64,000 nucleotides of DNA from Bacteroidota bacterium (GTDB taxonomy: Bacteria > Bacteroidota > Bacteroidia > Bacteroidales > Dysgonomonadaceae): NCBI GenBank assembly GCA_023388315.1, contig JAEWGM010000043.1:124001-188000 (forward strand), read 5' to 3'. Below, one piece after another: positions 8,765 to 16,663 of this stretch. Positions within the stretch are counted from its first letter, which is position 1. Each line of letters opens with the position of its first letter. The notes beneath the pieces were generated by a model. It was not told the origin of the DNA. It saw nothing but the letters and a program-made list of their open reading frames with translations, and made no database searches. A program made the position numbers and the translations under genes.

Positions 8765-9449
8765 AGAACTGTTGAACGAATTTTCGCACCTGTTTTTCCC
8801 CGATTCCTGTGCGGTTTGCGGTGAAAAGTTGCTCGCATCGGAAGAAGGCGTTTGCCTGAAATGCATCTATAAATTACCACGAACACACAATTTCAAACAA
8901 CCTGATAACGCCGCCGAAATGCTTATGGCGGGGCGCATTCCATTCGAACGCATCGCATCGTTTTGCGCATACGCCAAACAAGGCGCTATGGCAAAGCTCA
9001 TTCACCAACTCAAATATAACAACCAAAAGGAGATTGGCGTTTTGTTGGGCAGGATATATGGAAAAGACCTTGTTGGGAGTGATTTTATAAGCGGAATTAA
9101 CGCGATTATTCCCGTTCCGCTGCATCCAAAAAAACAAAAACAGCGCGGCTACAACCAAGCAGAAATGATTGCCCACGGGCTCTCTCAAGCAACTTCCATT
9201 CCGGTAATTACCGGCAACCTTATTCGCATTGTGCACAATCCCACGCAAACCAAGCGCACCAAAACGCAACGCTGGGAAAATGTGAAAAATATTTTTGATG
9301 TGGTCAATCCATCCGCGTTGACAAACAGGCACCTTCTTTTGGTGGACGACGTAATTACCACGGGCTCAACCATTGAAGCGTGTGGGGTGGCATTGCAGAA
9401 GTGTAATCCGATAAAAATCAGTGTAGTGACGTTGGGTGAGGTATTTTAA
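8754..9449 (+). CDS. ComF-family phosphoribosyltransferase-like protein
   Basis: 231 residues. An N-terminal zinc ribbon (CAVCGEKLL and CLKCIYKL, near residues 20-45) is followed by a phosphoribosyltransferase fold with the PRPP loop LLLVDDVITTGSTIEAC. YNQAEMIAHGL and NPTQTKRTKTQRWENV are standard ComF/GntX phrases. ComF aids DNA uptake in Gram-positive bacteria; its role in Bacteroidota is not settled. It overlaps recX by 11 bp. Confidence 0.9.
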   Translation: MNLKELLNEFSHLFFPDSCAVCGEKLLASEEGVCLKCIYKLPRTHNFKQPDNAAEMLMAGRIPFERIASFCAYAKQGAMAKLIHQLKYNNQKEIGVLLGRIYGKDLVGSDFISGINAIIPVPLHPKKQKQRGYNQAEMIAHGLSQATSIPVITGNLIRIVHNPTQTKRTKTQRWENVKNIFDVVNPSALTNRHLLLVDDVITTGSTIEACGVALQKCNPIKISVVTLGEVF

Positions 9450-9494
9450 CGGCAACTTTTCATTCAAACGTTTCCCGATTTCTTTTTAAAACAC

Positions 9495-9502
9495 TACATT
9501 TG
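9495..9502 (+). promoter_or_regulatory. -7 box TACATTTG for pyrE
   Basis: Matches TAnnTTTG, 31 bp upstream of the pyrE ATG. Confidence 0.6.
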
Positions 9503-9533
9503 TAGGGAATTCGATAAAAAATCTTTTGCATAA

Positions 9534-10181
9534 ATGAACAAAGTAGAAAAAATCACTGCCGAAAAGCTTCTTAACATAAAAGCTGTCAAACTTCAGCCAT
9601 CCAACCCTTTTACGTGGGCCTCCGGCTGGAAATCGCCCATTTATTGCGACAACAGAAAGTTGATGTCGTATCCCGATATCAGAAATTTCATTAAGGTTGA
9701 ATTTGCGCGCATCATTCTGGAAAAATACCCTCAAACCGATGCCATTGCCGGCGTTGCCACGGGTGCCATCGCGCCGGGAGCGCTGGTTGCCGATGTGTTG
9801 GGCTTGCCGTTTGTGTATATTCGTTCATCGCCAAAAGACCATGGCTTGGAAAACTTGATTGAAGGCGATTTAAAACCCAAACAAAAAGTGGTGGTTATCG
9901 AAGACCTGGTCTCAACCGGTGGCAGCAGCCTTAAAGCGGTGGAGGCCATCCGTCGCGATGGTTCCGATGTGTTGGGCATGCTGGCCATCTTTACATACGG
10001 TTTTCCGGTGGCGACACAAAACATGAAAGACGCGCGGGTTGAACTCACCACGCTTTGCAACTACGATGCCATTTTAAACGAGGCGTTACGAGTTGATTAT
10101 ATCGATGAATCGGAATTATCCACACTTCAGGATTGGCGCCAAAATCCCGATACGTGGGGTACAAAAAAGCAAAAAAAATGA
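9534..10181 (+). CDS. pyrE: Orotate phosphoribosyltransferase
   Basis: 215 residues, normal length. It converts orotate and PRPP to OMP in pyrimidine synthesis. The substrate loop SNPFTWASGWKSPIYCDNR is near residues 23-41 and the PRPP motif VVVIEDLVSTGGSSL near residues 118-132. It has its own promoter box and overlaps the following SRPBCC gene by ATGA (10178-10181). Confidence 0.96.
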   Translation: MNKVEKITAEKLLNIKAVKLQPSNPFTWASGWKSPIYCDNRKLMSYPDIRNFIKVEFARIILEKYPQTDAIAGVATGAIAPGALVADVLGLPFVYIRSSPKDHGLENLIEGDLKPKQKVVVIEDLVSTGGSSLKAVEAIRRDGSDVLGMLAIFTYGFPVATQNMKDARVELTTLCNYDAILNEALRVDYIDESELSTLQDWRQNPDTWGTKKQKK

Positions 10182-10597
10182 CCGAATTTGTAAGCGATGT
10201 AAAAACCATATCGCACAGCGACGCGGAAGTTTTTCGTGTGCTTTCCGATATGAGCAAACTGGAATTGGTGAAAGACCGAATTCCCGAAGACAAAATCAAA
10301 GAATTCACGCTCGACGCCGATAGCGTTTCATTTAAAGTGGACCCTATTGGGCAGGTGAAATTTTTGGTGGTGGAACGCGAACCGAATAAACTGGTGAAAT
10401 TTAAATCGGAGAACCTGCCTTTCGAGGTGTTCCTGTGGATTCAATTGGTGTCCAAACAAGAAAACGAAACCAAAATGCGCATGACGGTGCGAGCCGACAT
10501 CAACCCCTTTATGAAAGGAATGGTTGCCAAACCGATGAAAGAGGCCGTGGAAAAAATATCGGATATGGTTGCGGAGTTGCCGTATGATCAAATTTGA
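10178..10597 (+). CDS. SRPBCC (START-like) domain protein
   Basis: 139 residues from the ATG that overlaps the pyrE stop codon, which is preferred over an upstream in-frame ATG at 10133 inside pyrE. The sequence FVSDVKTISHSDAEVFRVLSD starts a polyketide-cyclase/START-like ligand cavity, with VWIQLVSKQENETKMRMTVRADI as central strands and a C-terminal helix (MKEAVEKISDMVAEL). Ligand and function unknown. Confidence 0.8.
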   Translation: MTEFVSDVKTISHSDAEVFRVLSDMSKLELVKDRIPEDKIKEFTLDADSVSFKVDPIGQVKFLVVEREPNKLVKFKSENLPFEVFLWIQLVSKQENETKMRMTVRADINPFMKGMVAKPMKEAVEKISDMVAELPYDQI

Positions 10598-10859
10598 GAG
10601 GCGGTTGTAGATTGATGTCGGAAGTCAGAAGACGGAAGGCCGATGTTATGGCTACGTCTGAAGACGAAATTTCTCCTTTGCAAAAAAGGTTTTCTGTTTT
10701 TGTTTGAACTGATGCGTTTTTTACTTTATCAATTGCCACGAAGTTATAACTCGTGGATTTAGAAACTGATACTAAACTCGGCTTTAGCCAAAATTTATTG
10801 GTGGCTTCCTCTCTAAAAATCAGTTTTATAGCCACAAATTAACAGGGATGTTTAAGAAT
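10598..10859. other. Intergenic region with small inverted repeats
   Basis: No convincing gene. The DNA holds small palindromes: ccacga/tcgtgg enclosing gttataac near 10736-10757, and gtggct/agccac around 10800-10833. The stretch looks like decayed repeat sequence between two convergent transcription units. Confidence 0.4.
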
Positions 10860-11026
10860 ATAGGGGCTGCCTCATAAGTACACAGATAACACAGATAAGA
10901 CTGATTTTTCACAGATAATAAAAACAGGTGTTTTCGCTGTTTTTCCGATAACTAAAGATATAAGATCTGTGCAAATCTTTTAAATCCGTGTTATCGGTGT
11001 ACTATATTCTTTTGAGAGAGCCCTAT
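10860..11026. repeat. 167-bp MITE-like palindromic repeat
   Basis: An inner inverted repeat of 19 bp with two mismatches (gtacacagataacacagat at 10878-10896 against the complement of 10984-11002) lies inside a weaker outer pair (ataggggctgcctcataa against the complement of ttttgagagagccctat). The whole unit could fold into one long hairpin. No ORF inside. A degenerate relative lies at 36383-36470. Confidence 0.6.
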
Positions 11027-11066
11027 TCGTGTTTATTCGTGCCATTCGTGGCATTTTTTTGATGAA

Positions 11067-11100
11067 AATCCGTCAGACCGGTAATCGGTCAGACGAGTTT
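11067..11100. repeat. Dispersed hairpin repeat, copy 1
   Basis: The core cgtc-a-gaccg-gtaat-cggtc-a-gacg (11071-11095) is an inverted repeat with one A/A mismatch. An identical 29-base copy is at 50208-50236. Both lie between convergent genes, so they may act as two-way terminators or be REP-like sequences. Confidence 0.6.
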
Positions 11101-11105
11101 AAGCT

Positions 11106-13532
11106 TTACCTTACCGTTATTTCCGCCTTTTCGCCTTTTTTCAACGCGAGAAAAACAAAACCATCTATCACTTTTAACTCCTTTCCATCCCTTGTGAGAG
11201 AAGTCGCATTTTCGGGAAGCTTTATCTTCAATGTATTATCTTCATCCGCACGAACTGTAAACGAAGCCACTTTTTTGTTTGTCCACTTCGCATCTACTTC
11301 GGCGCCGCCGCGAACGCGCAATCCTTTGAAACTTCCGGTGTTCCAGTTGTCGGGTAGGGCGGGTAATAGTTGAATGTAGCCGTCTTGGCTTTGAATCAGC
11401 ATTTCGGCAATTCCGGCTGTGCCGCCAAAATTTCCATCGATTTGAAACGGCGGATGCGCGCAAAACAAGTTTGGATAAGTTCCGGCGCCGTGTCGGGAAT
11501 CGGGGACGGCATTAGGAAGAATGGAGGGTTGTAGCAAACTTTTTAGCAATTTATATGCGCGATTGCCATCGTGCAGGCGAGCCCAAAAGTTGATTTTCCA
11601 AGCGCGTGACCAGCCGGTGCCGCCATCGCCACGGCGTTCGAGCGTTTCGCGTGCGGCAGCAGCCAGTTCGGGCGTGGTGTTGGGCGAAATTTGATTGGCG
11701 GGATACAATCCGTACAGATGCGAAACGTGACGATGCTGCGGCTCGGCTTCCTCATAATCCTGCAGCCACTCTTGCAAATAGCCTTTGGGGCTGATTTGAA
11801 CAGGCGGCAGCTTCGGCAATTGCTCGCGAATACGCCGGGTGGTTTCGTCTTCGATATTTAAAATCTCGGCCGCTTTCAACACATTGCCATACAGTTCGTT
11901 GACCAGCTGGATGTCCATTGTGGGGGCTAAGCACACATTCACCGCGGTTCTGGTGCCGGGCATAAAAAACGCGTTTTCGGGCGACGACGAAGGCGCCGTA
12001 ACCAACCACCCATTTTGGGGCTCGGTAATCATACCGGTAATGAAAAAATCAGCCGCGCCTTTGAGCGTGGGATACACCGAGGCGAGGTATTCTTCGTCTT
12101 GATTAAAAGCGTAATGCTCCCACAAATGCTCACAAAGCCACGCTCCGCCGGTGATGGTGGAGCCCCACGAGGCATGTTCGCCCGGCGCGGTAAATTTCCA
12201 CGGGTTGCTCATCATATGCGCCATCCAGCCATTGGCATCGTAAAAAGTTTTGGCGGTAGCCTCGCCCGATTTCACGAGCGATTGCGTGAAGTGGATGAGC
12301 GGACGGTGTAACTCCGATAGGTTGCACACTTCGGCGGGCCAATAATTCATTTGCACGTTGATGTTCAGGTGATAATCACCATTCCAAGGCGTTTGCACCG
12401 TGTTTGCCCACAATCCTTGCAGGTTAAGCGGAAGTGTGTGCTCGTTGGTGCCGCTAATCATTAAGTATCGGCCGTATTGAAAATACAGCGCGGCAAAAGC
12501 GGGATCGTCGTTTTGTTGAAAATCGAGTAAACGATTGTCGGTAGATGTATTGTTATCCTGCTCGCCCAAATTCAGTTCCACGCGGTTGAACTTTTCTTGA
12601 AACGCTTTTATATGATTGTTTTTTAAGTTTTTATAAGGCGTTTTCTCGGAAGCAATGAGCAAATTATCCACGGTTGTGTGGAAATCTTTGTCGAGCATAT
12701 TGGTGGATGAGGAGATGAGAATCAATGCCTCATCGGCATCGGTGAGCGAAAGCGATGAGCCGTTTGAAGTTAGTACACCTCCTTTGTTCACGATTTTTAG
12801 TTTGGTGCGGTATTGCACGCCGTTGTCGGTATTGTGTCCATCGTTGAGTTGCCCTTCCATTTGCAACACATTATCGATGACCGAAACGGTTGCCCGTTCC
12901 GCGCGGCTCAGCGCAGCTTCGAACGAAATGGCGCGCTTTTTATCGGCCGAAAGGCGAATGGCCAGCACATCGTCGGCGTGCGAAGCAAAATATTCGCGGG
13001 TGTACGTAATGTCACCTTTTTTAAATTTGGTACGCGCAACGGCATCGTTAAGCGAGAGCGAACGTTGGTAATTACTTGCCGAATCGGTGGATGGGTATTT
13101 GTGCACAAGATGCAAATCGCCCAACATCTGAAATGAGCCGTAAGGCGCGTCTTTTCCGTTGCCGTGGGCCGAACCCAATCCTCCGCAGCGAAAGTGTTGA
13201 TACATCAAGTTTTGTGCTTCATCGTTTTTGCCCTCAAGCAACAATTCCCGAATTTTGGGCAGGTAATGGATGGCGTCGGGGTTGAGCGCTTCGGGGTCTT
13301 CGCTTCCGCTCCACATGGTGATGTCGTTCAACACAATGTGCTCTTTTTCAGTCCCACCATCGGGCATCATTCCTAAACGTCCGTTGCCTAATGGCAGTGT
13401 TTGCTCCCAAATTTCTGCCGGTTGGTTAAACAGCAGCCTTAATTCTTGCGTGTCGGTTTTTTGCGGCTGAGCGCATCCTGTTAAAATCGCAATAATTGCA
13501 GTCAGAAAAAAGGAAGTTTTTTTATAATGCAT
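11106..13532 (-). CDS. GH95 alpha-L-fucosidase, lipoprotein
   Basis: 808 residues with lipobox ILTGC, so probably anchored to the cell envelope. The N-terminal beta domain opens with the family phrase PLGNGRLGMMPDGG, then the (alpha/alpha)6 catalytic barrel with LPLNLQGLWANTVQTPWNGD and HLNINVQMNYWPAEV (about residues 388-402; the N-x-N pair appears to correspond to the catalytic asparagines of GH95) and QIDGNFGGTAGI (near 697; candidate base-region Asp). GH95 enzymes mainly cut alpha-1,2-linked fucose by inversion. The start overlaps the end of the upstream unknown gene by 11 bp, suggesting coupled translation. It belongs to the fucose locus. Confidence 0.92.
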   Translation of the reverse strand: MHYKKTSFFLTAIIAILTGCAQPQKTDTQELRLLFNQPAEIWEQTLPLGNGRLGMMPDGGTEKEHIVLNDITMWSGSEDPEALNPDAIHYLPKIRELLLEGKNDEAQNLMYQHFRCGGLGSAHGNGKDAPYGSFQMLGDLHLVHKYPSTDSASNYQRSLSLNDAVARTKFKKGDITYTREYFASHADDVLAIRLSADKKRAISFEAALSRAERATVSVIDNVLQMEGQLNDGHNTDNGVQYRTKLKIVNKGGVLTSNGSSLSLTDADEALILISSSTNMLDKDFHTTVDNLLIASEKTPYKNLKNNHIKAFQEKFNRVELNLGEQDNNTSTDNRLLDFQQNDDPAFAALYFQYGRYLMISGTNEHTLPLNLQGLWANTVQTPWNGDYHLNINVQMNYWPAEVCNLSELHRPLIHFTQSLVKSGEATAKTFYDANGWMAHMMSNPWKFTAPGEHASWGSTITGGAWLCEHLWEHYAFNQDEEYLASVYPTLKGAADFFITGMITEPQNGWLVTAPSSSPENAFFMPGTRTAVNVCLAPTMDIQLVNELYGNVLKAAEILNIEDETTRRIREQLPKLPPVQISPKGYLQEWLQDYEEAEPQHRHVSHLYGLYPANQISPNTTPELAAAARETLERRGDGGTGWSRAWKINFWARLHDGNRAYKLLKSLLQPSILPNAVPDSRHGAGTYPNLFCAHPPFQIDGNFGGTAGIAEMLIQSQDGYIQLLPALPDNWNTGSFKGLRVRGGAEVDAKWTNKKVASFTVRADEDNTLKIKLPENATSLTRDGKELKVIDGFVFLALKKGEKAEITVR

Positions 13533-14913
13533 TATCTTCTTCTATATTAAAGTTTTTTGTCAGATATCTGTGTAACGCGGTTATTCGAGCCAACAATACA
13601 AGGGCATTCATTTTCTCCGGGGCATTCGTTTCATCGTAAGATAAGTCGTAGAGAGAATTGTAGAGACTATCTATAGCTGCCAAATTTAATGTTGAAATAA
13701 AATAATTGAATTTCAGCGCCAGATATCTATTGTGTTCAAACATAGCGATTTTCTCCCTATTTTTGAAAATCTCCTTGTAATTTAAGCATTCTTCTTCTGT
13801 CGCCTCATCCTCCAAAGCCTTTGATAATAGATGGTCAATTTTAAACAAGGAATATTCCGGAAACCTATTGAGGCGTTTTTCCGTGTCTTCTTTGCTGTTG
13901 TCAAAATTTTTTAGCGCTCCCAAATAGAGCGCGTAAGGAATTTCACCCCATCTTTCTTTTACAAATTCATAAATATCTTCCACATCATCCATGTCTTCCA
14001 AACGCTGCGCATCCTCTTCGGTAAAGGTGTGTTCTTTAGTTAATCCAAGAGATTCCGGAAAAAATTCTACCTCGGAAAATGTGAGGTTTTCCTCCTCTTC
14101 ATCCCATTTGTCTAACCACTCCTCCCATTCTTCTTCCGATACAATTTCATCGTATAAAACATCCGTCAGTATTTCAAGTTTTCTGAGTAGGATGGGGGCT
14201 TGCTGATTTTGGTCCGGATCTTCAATTGAGTTATATAAATCAAAAAATATCTCGATATTTTCTCTTAAGCTATTTTGCTCATATTCATTGCTATATTCAT
14301 CTAAAAAATTGAATTCGTCCGCATCAAAAAAAGACTCTTCGTCCCAGTCGTCCGCTGCTAAAACTACCGTGTAATTGCCTTCTCCCAGCTTTTCCAACTG
14401 ATTGACAATTTGATTGACGCGGGCGTCTGTGTCCGAAGGGCCTTGCACGTAGAGCGGTTTTCCATCTTCGTCTCCACATTCAATTTCTATAATGGGGATA
14501 TCATCTGTGTCTTCTTCCAGCATATATTGTGTGATGGATAGAAAATCTTTGTGCGGCTTAAATCCAACTTCATCAGCAAACTCCCACGCGGCGTGTATCA
14601 TGTTGTGAACCAGGTTGTAATCTGTTTCCATCATTGGTTCGCTTTCGTTAATATCCTCAATCATCTCTTCCAATTCATAGTCGGGGATATTGAAATTGAA
14701 GAACGTGTCTTTTATACCGAGGCAGCCCGTATCCACGAGATATGCGCAAAAAGTTACATTGCCGTTTTGGTGCCGGCGAGAGATGATGATTTCTGCCATA
14801 TGCATATCTTCCCATTCTTCATTGATGAAGCATTTGTACAACGGAAGGTTTCGCGCGCGCTGGCGGATATAGTTTTCGGGAGAGAGGATTTGTGGGTTTG
14901 GTTTTTTTGCCAT
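13522..14913 (-). CDS. Conserved acidic protein of unknown function
   Basis: About 463 residues from ATG 14913 (MAKKPNPQILSPENYIRQ); the longer reading upstream passes through the promoter. It is strongly acidic, with many D/E runs such as EEEWEEWLDKWDEEEENL. No signal peptide or membrane segment. The N-terminal 100 residues look like a folded domain (ARNLPLYKCFINEEWEDMHMAEIIISRR, YLVDTGCLGIKDTFF); I have seen similar phrases in unnamed Bacteroidota proteins but cannot assign a function. The C-terminal half is helical. It is cytoplasmic by sequence, lies inside the glycan locus and overlaps GH95 by 11 bp. Being in the locus does not prove a part in glycan use. Confidence 0.75.
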   Translation of the reverse strand: MAKKPNPQILSPENYIRQRARNLPLYKCFINEEWEDMHMAEIIISRRHQNGNVTFCAYLVDTGCLGIKDTFFNFNIPDYELEEMIEDINESEPMMETDYNLVHNMIHAAWEFADEVGFKPHKDFLSITQYMLEEDTDDIPIIEIECGDEDGKPLYVQGPSDTDARVNQIVNQLEKLGEGNYTVVLAADDWDEESFFDADEFNFLDEYSNEYEQNSLRENIEIFFDLYNSIEDPDQNQQAPILLRKLEILTDVLYDEIVSEEEWEEWLDKWDEEEENLTFSEVEFFPESLGLTKEHTFTEEDAQRLEDMDDVEDIYEFVKERWGEIPYALYLGALKNFDNSKEDTEKRLNRFPEYSLFKIDHLLSKALEDEATEEECLNYKEIFKNREKIAMFEHNRYLALKFNYFISTLNLAAIDSLYNSLYDLSYDETNAPEKMNALVLLARITALHRYLTKNFNIEEDNAL

Positions 14914-14956
14914 GTTGGATGAGTAATGTTTTGTTTGAAATAGAATTATCTTTAAA

Positions 14957-14964
14957 CAAAGATA
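14957..14964 (-). promoter_or_regulatory. -7 box TATCTTTG for the acidic protein and GH95
   Basis: Lies 44 bp upstream of ATG 14913 and just after the susCD terminator, so this two-gene unit is transcribed separately from susCD. Confidence 0.65.
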
Positions 14965-15002
14965 CATGCTTTGGGGCAAAAAAGGATGAATTTTTGAATA
15001 AA

Positions 15003-15037
15003 AAATCCCCACCAACTGGGAGCGTTGATGGGGATTT
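15003..15037 (-). terminator. Rho-independent terminator of the susCD operon
   Basis: The stem aaatcccca-c-caac pairs with gttg-a-tggggattt around a 7-base loop. On the minus strand it is followed by a T-rich run (15005 downwards). Confidence 0.8.
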
Positions 15038-15057
15038 CAAATGAAGAAAATTGAAAA

Positions 15058-16650
15058 TTAATATTCAGGGTTTTGAGACAGTTTTGGGTTTCTGTCAATG
15101 GCGCTTTGAGGGATGGGAAGAAGATTATTCTTCGGTGTTTCAAAGGTTCTTGTTTCAATTAAGTTTGCGGGTAATGTGAGTGAAACATTGTGATCTCCAT
15201 TAGGTTGCTTGGTGTCTAAAACCGTCCCTTTTCTAGAGCCCATTAAATCTCCATTTAACACAATTTTAGCAATATCCCAGCGAATAATGTCATCGCGACG
15301 AAGCCCTTCCATAGCAAATTCTACGCGTCGCTCGTTTCGGAGCAAATCGCGCAAACTGGCTTGTGAAGCATACTTTACCCTGTCAACTTTAGGCATTCCG
15401 GCTCTTACCCGAACGGCATCCATAGCATTATACATCTCATCGTCTATTTGGCCAAGTTCTATTTTAGCTTCGGCGATAGTGAGCAATACTTCTGCGTAGC
15501 GGAAAATATAGAAATCGTTACCCATATTCCAGTATTGAGCCTCAGGGTTTAAGTCGTAAAACAACGTGTATTTCTTGAAGTTGTATCCGGTTTTAGAAGC
15601 GTTATCCGCTTTGCTAAAGTAATCGTTATCACCTTCTTCCACGGAGCGATAAACTTTTCCTCCGAAAATTTGACCGGGATAAACAATTGAAGCCCTTAAG
15701 CGTGGGTCTCTGTTTACGTAAGGATTCGCAGGATTATATTCACCTGTAGCTTGAGCCTCAGCAATTGTTTTTCCGTCTACCATTTCAAATGCATCTACCA
15801 ACGATTGAGTGGGTACAACCGATGACCAACCTCCACGGCTGTTTGGCAAATAAGGGGTGAAGTTAACTCTGTATAAGTCAGACACGTATTGTGCCGATAA
15901 AATAACTTCGGGGTTCACTTCATTAGCCGGGTCAAACAAACCTTCAAACGAAGAGTTTAGTTCATATCCGGTAATGCTTTTTGCAGTGGATAAGGCTTTG
16001 TCATATTCTTTAAAATATAGATAATAACGCATCAATAAAGCTTGTGCTGCGCCTTTGGTTGCCTTGCCAAATTCTCCGGCCGAATAAGAAGCGGGTAGAA
16101 TATTGATGATGTCAGTGAGTTCTTTCTCAATAAAACTGCGCACTTGGGCTTGTGGGGTACGTTCCACTTTTGCTTCTTCAGGGGTTTCGAAATTTGTTTC
16201 GATTAATGGAACATCTCCATAATTAACGGTCATCAAATAATATCTATATGCTCTGATAAAGCGTACTTGCGCTTTATAAATGTTTCTGGTTTCTTCAGGA
16301 ACTACTGTTGCATTGTCAGCATTTGCTAAAAACTCGTTACATCTGTTGATAGTCACAAAGTTATAGTAAGAAGAGCCGGGATCGGCTGCTGAGAGTTTTC
16401 CGTTTCCAATGTTTGTCCATCCTTCCCAAGGAAAATTGTTGTAGGCGTTATCAGATCCACATTCACGATAAATTAATCCTGTTCCGCTCTGAAAATCGTT
16501 GTAGCATCCCGTTAATGCCAAGTCTAAGTCTTTTTGGGTTTTCCAGAATGTAACGGGCGAAAGAGCGTCTTTTGGCGCCGTATCCAGGAAATCGTTGCTG
16601 CACGAGGCGAGTATAGCTGTTAAAGCTAATAAATATATTATTTTTTTCAT
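15058..16650 (-). CDS. SusD/RagB-family nutrient-binding lipoprotein
   Basis: 530 residues. Lipobox LASC near residue 17, then SNDFLDTAPKDALSPVTFWKTQKDLDLAL, the standard SusD opening. The helical TPR-like scaffold includes NRCNEFLANADNAT and YKAQVRFIRAYRYYLM; the C-terminus has LRNERRVEFAMEGLRRDDIIRW and LLPIPQSAIDRNPKLSQNPEY, both hallmarks of the family. The protein is the surface lid that captures oligosaccharide for its SusC partner, 13 bp upstream. Confidence 0.95.
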   Translation of the reverse strand: MKKIIYLLALTAILASCSNDFLDTAPKDALSPVTFWKTQKDLDLALTGCYNDFQSGTGLIYRECGSDNAYNNFPWEGWTNIGNGKLSAADPGSSYYNFVTINRCNEFLANADNATVVPEETRNIYKAQVRFIRAYRYYLMTVNYGDVPLIETNFETPEEAKVERTPQAQVRSFIEKELTDIINILPASYSAGEFGKATKGAAQALLMRYYLYFKEYDKALSTAKSITGYELNSSFEGLFDPANEVNPEVILSAQYVSDLYRVNFTPYLPNSRGGWSSVVPTQSLVDAFEMVDGKTIAEAQATGEYNPANPYVNRDPRLRASIVYPGQIFGGKVYRSVEEGDNDYFSKADNASKTGYNFKKYTLFYDLNPEAQYWNMGNDFYIFRYAEVLLTIAEAKIELGQIDDEMYNAMDAVRVRAGMPKVDRVKYASQASLRDLLRNERRVEFAMEGLRRDDIIRWDIAKIVLNGDLMGSRKGTVLDTKQPNGDHNVSLTLPANLIETRTFETPKNNLLPIPQSAIDRNPKLSQNPEY

Positions 16651-16663
16651 TGTTGTTCTTCAA

